Notes under the pieces: model-generated
The model's database searches: none
The model's input: the letters and a program-made list of their open reading frames with translations, nothing else
What the model was told of the DNA's origin: nothing
Assembly: GCA_944390305.1 (NCBI GenBank)
Contig: CALXPX010000054.1
Coordinates: 1 to 7,745 of the forward strand
Reading direction: 5' to 3'
DNA: 7,745 nucleotides
Origin: an uncultured Clostridia bacterium
Lineage (GTDB): Bacteria; Bacillota; Clostridia; TANB77; CAG-508
Shown: positions 1 to 6,465 of the stretch, in pieces
Position numbering within the stretch: the first letter of the stretch is position 1
Layout of the letters: every line of letters begins with the position of its first letter
Made by a program: the position numbers and the translations under genes

Positions 1-11
1 AAAGTTTCTTT

Positions 12-1901
12 TTAGTCTATTTCTATTGCTCCTGTGTATAATGCATAATACATACCTTTTTTATTCATAAGTTCTTCATGATTTCCTCTTTCTAAGATTC
101 TACCATGATCTAAAACCATAATTAATTCTGAATTTCTTATAGTTGATAATCTATGAGCTATTACAAATACAGTTCTTCCTTTCATAAGTCCATCCATACC
201 TTTTTGTACTATTTGCTCTGTTCTTGTATCAATACTTGATGTTGCTTCATCTAGTATTAATACAGGTGGATTATATAGTGCTGCTCTTGCAATTGAAAGT
301 AGCTGTCTTTGTCCTTGTGACAATCCTTCTCCACTTCCAGATATAACTGTATCATATCCTTCTGGTAAATTTCTTATAAAGTGATCTGCATTTGCAAGTT
401 TTGCAGCATTTACAACATCTTCATCTGTGGCATTTAAATTGGCATATTTTATGTTGTCTTTTATTGTTCCAGTAAATAAACTTGTGTCTTGCAGTACCAT
501 ACCAAGTGATTTTCTTAAATCTTCTTTTTTTATTTTCTCTATGTTTATTCCATCATATCTAATTTTACCATCTTGAATATCATAAAAACGATTTATTAAG
601 TTTGTAATTGTAGTTTTACCTGCACCTGTTGCACCAACAAACGATACTTTTTGACCTTCTTTAGCTTCTAAGCTTATATCATGAAGTACCATTTTATTTG
701 GCGTATATCCAAAGTTTACGTTTTCAAATTCTACATGACCACATAATTTAGTATAAGTAACTCTGCCATCATGATGTGGATGTTTCCAAGCCCAAAGTCC
801 AGTTCTTTCTTTGCTTTCAGTTAATTTTCCATTTTCTATTTTTGCATTAACAAGTGTTACATAGCCATTATCAGCTTCTTTTTCTTCATCAATTAGAGTA
901 AATATTCTCTCTGCTCCAGCTAATGCCATTATAACTGAATTCATTTGTTGTGATACTTGACTTACTGGGTTTGTAAATGCTTTAATGTATTGCAAGAATG
1001 CTGCTATGCTACCAATACTTAATATGTTATTTACAGACAACATCCCACCTATTATAGCGATAAATACATACCCTAGGTTTCCTATATTTGCTATGCATGG
1101 CATTAAAATATTTGCATATATGTTAGCCTTTGTACTACTATCGCATAGTTCTTCATTTAATTTATCGAATTTTTCTTTTGATTCTTCTTCATAATTGAAT
1201 ACTTTAACAACTTTTTGTCCAGCCATCATCTCTTCAATGTAACCATTTACTTTACTAATGTCATCTTGTTGTTTTACGAAGAACTTTGAACTGTTTCCTC
1301 CAAAGTATCTTGCACAAAATATCATTAATACAACCATTCCTAATACTATAAGTGTTAGGTATACATTCGTTGTAAGCATTGATATTAATATACTTGCCAT
1401 TGTAACAATTGCTGAGAATACTTGTGGAATACTTTGACTTATCATTTCTCTTAAAGTATCAACATCGTTTGTATATGTACTCATTATTTCGCCATGAGCA
1501 TGTGTATCAAAATATTTTATAGGTAAGGTTTGCATATGATTAAACATATCTTCACGCACTTTTCTTAAAACGCCCTGAGAAATGTTTATCATTAATCTGT
1601 TATATAGATATGTTGCAGTTATACCAATTAAGTACATTCCTCCCATACCTAAAACTGCCATAAACAAATTACTTAAATCTGGGTTTTGTTTACCCATTAG
1701 AGGAGTTATATAGTCATCAATTAATCTTTGTAAGAACTGTATTCCCATTACATTAGCAATACTGCTTACTATAATGCTTATTATAACTATAACAAATTGA
1801 ACTTTGTATATTCCTGTTGCATATTTTAAAAGTCTTTTAATTGTACTAAAATTAATGCCACTTGTTTTCTTTTTGTTATTTTTTTCATTTTTCTTACTCA
1901 T
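12..1901 (-). CDS. ABC exporter half-transporter, catalytic subunit (BmrD/YheH/TM288-like)
   Basis: This 629-residue protein is one half of a heterodimeric ATP-driven exporter in the cytoplasmic membrane, of the multidrug type. The N-terminal half (about residues 20-345) is a six-helix transmembrane domain. A linker segment containing WAWKHPHHDGR follows, and then the nucleotide-binding domain. Visible motifs are Walker A GATGAGKTT (423-431), the Q-loop VLQD, a degenerate signature LSQGQ (527-531), Walker B VLILDE with catalytic Glu552, and the switch His583 in IAHRLS. Walker A, Glu and His are intact, so this chain supplies the catalytic machinery of the competent ATP site, while its altered signature faces the partner's degenerate site. 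The start is chosen because an AAGGAGGAG ribosome binding site (1908-1916) lies inside the end of the upstream ABC gene; the two genes overlap by 8 bp (ATGAGTAA), which suggests translational coupling. The stop is 11 bp from the window edge, so no terminator can be seen. Substrate cannot be read from sequence; drugs, peptides or lipids are possible. Confidence 0.95.
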   Translation of the reverse strand: MSKKNEKNNKKKTSGINFSTIKRLLKYATGIYKVQFVIVIISIIVSSIANVMGIQFLQRLIDDYITPLMGKQNPDLSNLFMAVLGMGGMYLIGITATYLYNRLMINISQGVLRKVREDMFNHMQTLPIKYFDTHAHGEIMSTYTNDVDTLREMISQSIPQVFSAIVTMASILISMLTTNVYLTLIVLGMVVLMIFCARYFGGNSSKFFVKQQDDISKVNGYIEEMMAGQKVVKVFNYEEESKEKFDKLNEELCDSSTKANIYANILMPCIANIGNLGYVFIAIIGGMLSVNNILSIGSIAAFLQYIKAFTNPVSQVSQQMNSVIMALAGAERIFTLIDEEKEADNGYVTLVNAKIENGKLTESKERTGLWAWKHPHHDGRVTYTKLCGHVEFENVNFGYTPNKMVLHDISLEAKEGQKVSFVGATGAGKTTITNLINRFYDIQDGKIRYDGINIEKIKKEDLRKSLGMVLQDTSLFTGTIKDNIKYANLNATDEDVVNAAKLANADHFIRNLPEGYDTVISGSGEGLSQGQRQLLSIARAALYNPPVLILDEATSSIDTRTEQIVQKGMDGLMKGRTVFVIAHRLSTIRNSELIMVLDHGRILERGNHEELMNKKGMYYALYTGAIEID

Positions 1902-3633
1902 TTTCTTCTCCTCCTTTCATTTGTGAATTATATACTTCCCTATATATTTTATTAGTTTTTAATAATTCTTCAGAAGTTCCTATTCCATTTATTTTTCCTT
2001 CATCCATTACTATAATCCTATCGCAATCTTCTACTGACGTAACCCTTTGTGCAATTATAATTTTTGTTGTATTTGGTATTTCTTCTCTAAATGCTTTTCT
2101 TATATAACTATCTGTTTTTGTATCAACTGCACTAGTTGAATCATCTAGTATTAATATTTTCGGCTCTTTAAGAAGTGCTCTTGCAATACATAACCTTTGT
2201 CTTTGACCACCAGATACATTAGTACCACCTTGATCTATTACAGTATCATATTTTTCTGGGAACTCTTGTATAAAGCTATCTGCTTGAGCTAATTTACAAA
2301 CTTTTTCTAGTTCTTCATCATCTGCATTTTCATCTCCCCATCTTAAATTCTCAGCTATAGTTCCTGAGAATAGGACATTTTTTTGTAAAACCATTGATAC
2401 ACTATCTCTAAGTGATTCCATGTCATAATCTTTTACATCTCTTCCGCCTACTTTAACCGTACCTTTTGTTGCATCATATAGTCTTGGAATCAGTTGAACA
2501 AGAGTTGATTTTGAACTTCCTGTTCCACCAATTATACCAATTGTTTCTCCTGATTTGATTTCCAAGTTAATGTCTTGCAAAGCATATTTATCTGCATCTT
2601 TTTCATCACTATATGCAAAACTTACATGTTCAAACGAAATAGAACCATCTTTTATTGTTTTTATTGAATTTTTCTTGTTTTTTATTGCTGGTTCTTCATC
2701 TAATACCTCTATTATTCTTTCTGCAGAAGATTGTGCCATTATTATCATAACAAATACCATTGAAAGCATCATTAAGCTCATTAAAATTTGCCAAGCATAT
2801 GTAATTAAGCTAGATAATTCACCTGTTTGAAAGGTTCCTCCAATTATGTATTTAGCACCTAGCCATGAAATTATTAATACTGAAAAGTATACAACGAATT
2901 GCATAATAGGGCTATTAAAAGCAATTATTTTTTCAGCCTTTTTAAAGTATGTATATACTTCATTATTAACCTCTTTAAACTTTTCTTCTTCATGTTTTTC
3001 ATTTGCATATGCCTTTACAACTCTAATACCGCCAACGTTTTCTTGCACTACTCTATTTAATTTATCATATTTTTTAAATACTTTTTCAAAATTTGGATGT
3101 GCTTTTATTGCTATGTAGAATAAAGCTATTCCTAAGATTGGTATTGATACTAAGAATATACAAGAAAGTCTTGCATCTATACTAAATGCCATAAATAATG
3201 ATGCTATTAGCATTACAGGTCCTCTTATTAAAATTCTTATTATCATCATGAAAGCCATCTGAACATTAGTTACATCTGTTGTAAGCCTTGTAATTAAACT
3301 TGATGTTGAAAATTTGTCTATATTTTCAAAAGAATAATCTTGTATTTTATAAAACATCGCTTGTCTTAAATTTTTTGCAAATCCTGATGATGCCTTTGCA
3401 GCAAACCTTCCAGAAAGCATTCCAAATGCTAGTGACATGATTGCTGATATTGTAAGTAATATTCCTATTTCCAATATATATTTTATATCACTATTAGGAA
3501 TACCTATATCTATTATCTTAGACATAAGAAGTGGAATAATTACTTCCATTATAACTTCTAAAATTACAAATATTGGTGTTAATATACTTGGTCTTTTGTA
3601 CTCTTTAATGTAACTTGCTAGTTTTTTTATCAT
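1894..3633 (-). CDS. ABC exporter half-transporter, degenerate-site subunit (BmrC/YheI/TM287-like)
   Basis: This is the partner half-transporter, 579 residues from the chosen start. It has a six-helix transmembrane domain (about 1-310) followed by a nucleotide-binding domain. Walker A reads GGTGSSKST (369-377), with Ser in place of the Gly before Lys. The signature is canonical, VSGGQ (473-477). Walker B is LILDD, with Asp498 where the catalytic Glu normally sits, and the switch His is replaced by Gln529 (IAQRVT). These substitutions mark the degenerate ATP site of heterodimeric exporters such as BmrCD and TM287/288. The reading frame stays open to a TTG at 3696, but no ribosome binding site precedes it and the extra 21 residues are unlike a transporter N-terminus. 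The ATG at 3631-3633 has AAGGAAGG at 3643-3650 and gives the family-like start MIKKLASYIKEYK. The gene lies 84 bp after marR and overlaps the next ABC gene by 8 bp, so the three probably form one operon. Confidence 0.95.
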   Translation of the reverse strand: MIKKLASYIKEYKRPSILTPIFVILEVIMEVIIPLLMSKIIDIGIPNSDIKYILEIGILLTISAIMSLAFGMLSGRFAAKASSGFAKNLRQAMFYKIQDYSFENIDKFSTSSLITRLTTDVTNVQMAFMMIIRILIRGPVMLIASLFMAFSIDARLSCIFLVSIPILGIALFYIAIKAHPNFEKVFKKYDKLNRVVQENVGGIRVVKAYANEKHEEEKFKEVNNEVYTYFKKAEKIIAFNSPIMQFVVYFSVLIISWLGAKYIIGGTFQTGELSSLITYAWQILMSLMMLSMVFVMIIMAQSSAERIIEVLDEEPAIKNKKNSIKTIKDGSISFEHVSFAYSDEKDADKYALQDINLEIKSGETIGIIGGTGSSKSTLVQLIPRLYDATKGTVKVGGRDVKDYDMESLRDSVSMVLQKNVLFSGTIAENLRWGDENADDEELEKVCKLAQADSFIQEFPEKYDTVIDQGGTNVSGGQRQRLCIARALLKEPKILILDDSTSAVDTKTDSYIRKAFREEIPNTTKIIIAQRVTSVEDCDRIIVMDEGKINGIGTSEELLKTNKIYREVYNSQMKGGEENE

Positions 3634-3687
3634 ATTGTTTTTCCTTCCTTTCTTATTTTGACTACAAATGTAATTAAAGCGATTTAA

Positions 3688-3712
3688 AAAGAACAAATAA
3701 TATTTGTCCTTT
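3688..3712 (-). promoter_or_regulatory. Palindrome/hairpin between marR and the ABC genes (operator or attenuator)
   Basis: On the minus strand, AAAGGACAAA and TTTGTTCTTT (one G-U pair) flank a 5-nt TATTA loop, followed directly by more T residues. As RNA this is a 10-bp A/U-rich stem with a short U run, similar to a weak terminator placed 6 bp after the marR stop codon. As DNA the core (3691-3709) is a 19-bp palindrome with one mismatch, a size suited to a dimeric MarR protein. It could lower or condition expression of the exporter genes relative to marR. The sequence alone does not decide between the two roles. Confidence 0.5.
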
Positions 3713-3717
3713 CTTAA

Positions 3718-4143
3718 TTAATTTATATTTTTTGACATTTTGGATAAGATTCTTAAAAATTCATTTATCTCTTCTTTGCTTAAATCCTTTCTTATTTTTT
3801 TCTCATTTTCTCTTATTACTTTTTGGATTTCATTTTGTATTTCTAATGCTTTTTTTGTTAGAACTATACTTTTTAGTCTAGCATCATTTCCTACTTTTTC
3901 TCTTTCTATCAATTCTTGTTTTTCCATAAGTTGTAATATTCCAGCCGCGGTTGCTCTTCTCATATCAAATTCTTTTTCTATATCTTTAGCATAAACTTTA
4001 TCTTTTTTTGATTTTCTATATATGTATCCAAGAATTGCTGATTGCACACTAGTTAAATGATATTTATTAACAACCATATCCATTTTTCTTTTTATTTGTC
4101 TTGAGACTATATGAATCTTAAGTCCAATGTCATTTTTATACAT
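3718..4143 (-). CDS. MarR-family transcriptional regulator
   Basis: This 141-residue protein is a typical full-length MarR winged-helix regulator, expected to act as a DNA-binding dimer that lets go when it binds a ligand. N- and C-terminal helices (about 1-28 and 100-141) would form the dimer interface. The DNA-binding part spans about 30-98: a helix around LTSVQSAILGYI, a recognition helix at residues 62-76 (RRATAAGILQLMEKQ), and a wing carrying the conserved Asp-x-Arg (D87-A-R89) before LKSIVLT. The start has a perfect AGGAGG at 4151-4156. The gene has its own promoter (4166-4194) and is followed, without a strong terminator, by two ABC exporter genes. The inferred role is repression of its own operon with release by a substrate of the exporter, as is common for MarR-ABC operons in Firmicutes; the ligand is unknown. 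Confidence 0.93.
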   Translation of the reverse strand: MYKNDIGLKIHIVSRQIKRKMDMVVNKYHLTSVQSAILGYIYRKSKKDKVYAKDIEKEFDMRRATAAGILQLMEKQELIEREKVGNDARLKSIVLTKKALEIQNEIQKVIRENEKKIRKDLSKEEINEFLRILSKMSKNIN

Positions 4144-4163
4144 TTGTTAGCCTCCTAACATAT
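4142..4163 (-). promoter_or_regulatory. Candidate MarR operator overlapping the marR ribosome binding site
   Basis: TGTTAG (4145-4150) and CTAACA (4155-4160) form a perfect 6-bp inverted repeat around a 4-bp centre. Counting the flanks, the arms are 9 bp with one mismatch. The site covers the expected transcription start, the AGGAGG and the first base pairs of the marR start codon, and lies directly downstream of the -10 box. MarR proteins commonly bind palindromes of this size that overlap their own promoter, so autorepression is the likely role. As RNA the same sequence would fold into a 6-bp hairpin with GAGG of the ribosome binding site in the loop, so translational control is an alternative. 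Confidence 0.55.
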
Positions 4164-4165
4164 AT

Positions 4166-4194
4166 ATACTACACTAAATATATAAATATGTCAA
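4166..4194 (-). promoter_or_regulatory. Promoter of the marR-ABC operon
   Basis: A consensus -35 box TTGACA (4189-4194) is followed after 17 bp by TAGTAT (4166-4171, four of six bases of the -10 consensus). Transcription would start near 4159, giving a very short leader before the marR ATG. The first three bases of the -35 box (4192-4194) are also the outer end of the upstream inverted repeat, so the terminator and promoter are packed together. Confidence 0.7.
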
Positions 4195-4249
4195 GTTAAA
4201 AATAAAAAGCATAACAATTTGGTATGTTATGCTTTTTATTTTTAACTTG
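4192..4249 (-). terminator. Terminator: perfect 25-bp inverted repeat after the pilin-like gene
   Basis: Bases 4192-4216 and 4225-4249 are perfect reverse complements, separated by 8 bp. The inner part (AAAAAGCATAACA pairing with TGTTATGCTTTTT) followed by further T residues is a typical intrinsic terminator with A- and T-tracts on both sides, so it could act in both directions. It is unusually long: its first arm includes the last codons and stop codon of the pilin-like gene, and its second arm reaches into the -35 box of the marR promoter. It should insulate marR from upstream transcription. Confidence 0.85.
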
Positions 4250-5651
4250 GCCTTCCTTCTGGTATAATTCTTTCTATATAATATGGTTTTCCATCTTTAT
4301 ATATAGTAACTTTTAAATATCCTGAGTAATAATAACCAACTACTTCTAATATTCTATCATTGACATCGCTTCTTACTTCTTCAGCATTTCCATCAAATTC
4401 AATTCCATCTTTAGTTTCTACAATAACTCTTTCATTTGCAACTATGTCCTCTCCTTTTTCAGTATCATATAAAGAATATTCCTCATATGAACGGCTTCTT
4501 ACAACATAAGTATTTGCTTTTTTTAATTGTTTTACAGTAACGTCCTTTTTTAAAACAACAACTGGTCTAATGAGATTATAAATATATCTTTCATCATTAT
4601 TTGATGAAAAAACAGTGTCTCTTCCATTATTTATCCATCCATCTGCTCTGCTTAATCCAAAATCTGCATAGTCATTAGCATCTATTCCTGTAGATGCTAA
4701 ATAATAATCATTTGAGCCATTATTTTCCCATCCTGCTGCAACATTAATTATTTTTATATCTGTTATGTTTAAATCCTCATTATCATAGTAATATCTATAT
4801 GTATTTAATTGCTCTTCATGTCCGACTTCCACATTCTCTAACCCTAATGAACTTTTAGGTGTTTGTTCATTTTCTTTAAATACATAATTATATCCTAATG
4901 TCCCCTGGCTTGATAGATTGTTTTTATAATTTACGTCATCTTTTTTATATACTCCTGCATTTGGGTTATCATATTTTACTACTATTCCTAGTAAATTATT
5001 TATATCTTCTATTTTCATGTGTCTTACTTCTTGAGCTAAATCGTTTTTATATATTTCGCTCATTTTATTTAATTCATCTATTCCATATACATAAGCTTCT
5101 GCACCATACATATAAAATTCTTTTGTTTCATTTATTTCTGTTACAATTTCTTCATTAAATGAATTATCTATATTAGGATTTGCCGCTTCATTTATTTTTA
5201 TTGGTTCTACTGTTGTTAATAATAAATTGTTTCCGTCTTCACTTAATCCTAATACTTTCCATTTAGTAGTTGTATTTGTTATAATTTTTTGATCTGCTAC
5301 TCCATTTTTTTCTTTTGGACTTGTATATTCTCTATTTTCTGGATTTTGATAATCAACATAGTCTCCTATTTCTAATTCTCCATCTTTATATGCTTGAACT
5401 ACTGTTTTTGTTGTTTTTTCATCTAGAAAATCTGATACACTATTTAATTCTTTTTGTTCATTTATACTGGCTTCTTCATATTTATCTACGGCATCTTTTG
5501 CTCTTTTAAATATCCCATTATTTCCTATGCTTAAATTTATTGCTACTGCTGATAATATTAATAAAACAATAATTGTTACAACTAATGCTATTAATGTTAT
5601 TCCTTTTACTCCTCTTTTTATTTTTTTAGTAGTTATTTCCTTTTTTCTCAT
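4242..5651 (-). CDS. Pilin-like secreted protein with prepilin-type leader and DUF6273-like domain
   Basis: This 469-residue protein starts with a basic leader of 17 residues ending in Lys-Gly, followed by ITLIALVVTIIVLLILSAVAI (residues 18-38), the hydrophobic helix of type IV pilin-like proteins. A prepilin peptidase would be expected to cut after Gly17. Position 5 of the mature helix is Ala rather than the usual Glu, as is common in the many ITLIALV-type proteins of Clostridia. The helix continues as an amphipathic segment to about residue 75. The outer domain begins near WKVLGLSEDGNNLLL (from Trp131) and ends near RPVVVLKKDV (Arg362-Val371); this W-x-VL ... RPVV-x-LK layout resembles DUF6273-type domains, a family assignment made from memory. 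About 100 further residues follow that I do not recognise. The start has AGGAGG at 5659-5664. No other pilus gene is nearby, so surface display or anchoring is more likely than a complete pilus encoded here. Exact function is unknown. Confidence 0.85.
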   Translation of the reverse strand: MRKKEITTKKIKRGVKGITLIALVVTIIVLLILSAVAINLSIGNNGIFKRAKDAVDKYEEASINEQKELNSVSDFLDEKTTKTVVQAYKDGELEIGDYVDYQNPENREYTSPKEKNGVADQKIITNTTTKWKVLGLSEDGNNLLLTTVEPIKINEAANPNIDNSFNEEIVTEINETKEFYMYGAEAYVYGIDELNKMSEIYKNDLAQEVRHMKIEDINNLLGIVVKYDNPNAGVYKKDDVNYKNNLSSQGTLGYNYVFKENEQTPKSSLGLENVEVGHEEQLNTYRYYYDNEDLNITDIKIINVAAGWENNGSNDYYLASTGIDANDYADFGLSRADGWINNGRDTVFSSNNDERYIYNLIRPVVVLKKDVTVKQLKKANTYVVRSRSYEEYSLYDTEKGEDIVANERVIVETKDGIEFDGNAEEVRSDVNDRILEVVGYYYSGYLKVTIYKDGKPYYIERIIPEGRPS

Positions 5652-5749
5652 TGTTTTTCCTCCTAATTTTGTTTTCTTAAGTTTATTTTTTGTGCATATT
5701 TAATTAATATTAACTTTACTCCTTTATTCTCTATTAATTTAGCAAACAA

Positions 5750-5787
5750 AAGCTATGCCTTTTAGATTCGTCTAAAAAGCATAGCTT
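5750..5787 (-). terminator. Hairpin terminator between the 20-codon ORF and the pilin-like gene
   Basis: Arms 5750-5766 and 5771-5787 are 17 bp each with one non-Watson-Crick position, which on the minus-strand RNA is a U-G pair. The loop is 4 nt (TTCG on the plus strand, CGAA on the minus). On the minus strand the stem is followed by TTTTGTTTG, a moderate U tract. It would end a transcript from the promoter at 5912-5940 before the pilin-like gene, or act as an attenuator if readthrough is controlled. Confidence 0.75.
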
Positions 5788-5808
5788 CTCTTCTATGTTT
5801 ACATAAAT

Positions 5809-5871
5809 TTATTTTGTTAAATCCTTCGATATATATATATATATATATACAGCATCAAGGGTTTTAAGCAT
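5809..5871 (-). CDS. Small ORF, 20 codons, with Tyr-Ile repeat (possible leader peptide)
   Basis: I do not recognise this ORF. ATG at 5869-5871 is preceded, after 8 nt, by AAAGGA, a fair ribosome binding site, and the ORF ends with TAA at 5809-5811. The peptide begins MLKTLDAV, continues YIYIYI from an alternating TA tract, and ends SKDLTK. It has its own upstream promoter and is followed 21 bp later by a hairpin terminator, so all signals of a small transcription unit are present. It could be a leader peptide that controls readthrough into the pilin-like gene 157 bp downstream, an independent small peptide, or a chance ORF in a noncoding hairpin RNA. There is no hydrophobic span long enough for a classic type I toxin. 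Confidence 0.35.
   Translation of the reverse strand: MLKTLDAVYIYIYISKDLTK
5817..5867 (-). repeat. 51-bp imperfect palindrome with a (TA)n tract at its tip
   Basis: Arms 5817-5830 and 5854-5867 (14 bp each) pair with two mismatches and one G-U. Between them lies an uninterrupted alternating AT tract (5829-5849, 21 bases), which can itself fold back. The element covers nearly the whole 20-codon ORF. In RNA it would be a long stem-loop just upstream of the terminator hairpin. Changes in the number of TA units would alter both the stem and the reading frame. Confidence 0.6.
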
Positions 5872-5911
5872 TTTTCAAATCCTTTCTTTGTTATCTTTAT
5901 TGGATATTTAT

Positions 5912-5940
5912 ATTTTATACATATTTACCTTAATAGTCAA
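5912..5940 (-). promoter_or_regulatory. Promoter upstream of the 20-codon ORF and pilin-like gene
   Basis: TTGACT (5935-5940, five of six bases of the -35 consensus) is followed after 17 bp by TAAAAT (5912-5917, five of six bases of the -10 consensus). Transcription would start near 5905, leaving about 35 nt before the ATG at 5871. No comparably good promoter is visible between the terminator at 5750 and the pilin-like gene start at 5651, so this may also serve that gene by readthrough. Confidence 0.65.
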
Positions 5941-5958
5941 TAGTAATATTAAATGTAT

Positions 5959-6444
5959 TTAATTGTTAATAATATTATGTAATTTTCTTTTTTGTTCTTG
6001 ATTAAATTTATATATTAATAAAGTATCTTTTAATTCTTTAGATATATTGTTTTGAGCTTCTATTTCGTCTAAATTTATCCATTTATATGTATCATGTTCT
6101 GTTAATTTAATCTTTTTTTCATCTGCATTAGTTTCTACATAAAAGTTAAATTGTCTACATTTTTTTCCACTTCCAGATAAATATTCAAATTTATCTATAT
6201 ATGAATTAATATTTTTTACATCTAAATTTGTTTCTTCTTTTACTTCTCTTATTAGAGCATTTAATATACTTTCTTTATTTTCTACTTTTCCTCCTGGTAT
6301 TTCAAATATTCCTCCTAAAAAATCATCTGCTTTTCTTTTTATAAGTAATATTTCAGCATTTTTATTAGTAATTATTGCTCCAACTACTAGTCTTTCAATT
6401 TGGTCTTCTTTTGCATTATCTTTTAAATTATCATAAAAACTCAT
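5959..6444 (-). CDS. Nudix (MutT-like) hydrolase
   Basis: This 161-residue protein has a single Nudix domain, which cleaves nucleoside diphosphates linked to another group, using Mg or Mn. The Nudix box is complete except for one position: G52-x5-E58-x7-R66-E67-V68-x-E70-E71-x-N73-L74, with Asn73 where Gly is usual. The metal-binding REVKEE core is intact. LVVGAIITNKNAEILLIKRK (19-38) and GGIFEIPGGKVE (44-55) are typical of MutT-type enzymes that clean up oxidised nucleotides or related compounds, but the substrate cannot be fixed from sequence. The start has AAGGAG at 6452-6457. It begins 21 bp after the stop of the ZIP transporter frame, so both are probably on one transcript from the promoter at 7272-7300. 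No strong terminator follows it before the promoter at 5912-5940. Confidence 0.92.
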   Translation of the reverse strand: MSFYDNLKDNAKEDQIERLVVGAIITNKNAEILLIKRKADDFLGGIFEIPGGKVENKESILNALIREVKEETNLDVKNINSYIDKFEYLSGSGKKCRQFNFYVETNADEKKIKLTEHDTYKWINLDEIEAQNNISKELKDTLLIYKFNQEQKRKLHNIINN

Positions 6445-6465
6445 CTTTTTTCTCCTTATTTTTAA

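Noticed and set aside
985..3118. Plus-strand open frames within 985-1194, 1862-2107, 2555-2830 and 2846-3118
   Set aside because: They are antisense to the two ABC genes, lack convincing ribosome binding sites, and their hydrophobic or Ser/Phe-rich composition mirrors the opposite strand.
3634..3696. Extension of the upstream ABC gene to a TTG start at 3696, adding 21 residues
   Set aside because: No ribosome binding site precedes it, it runs into the palindrome after marR, and the ATG at 3633 has a strong AAGGAAGG and a family-like N-terminus.
5652..5749. A second short ORF or promoter directly ahead of the pilin-like gene (an AAAGGAG sits near 5716-5722)
   Set aside because: No standard start codon lies at a suitable distance from that AAAGGAG, and no -35/-10 pair of reasonable quality was found.
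5948..5963. ATTAAAT-N2-ATTTAAT palindrome over the Nudix stop codon
   Set aside because: Only A/T pairs and a 2-nt loop; such palindromes are expected by chance in DNA this A/T-rich and it would not make a stable terminator.
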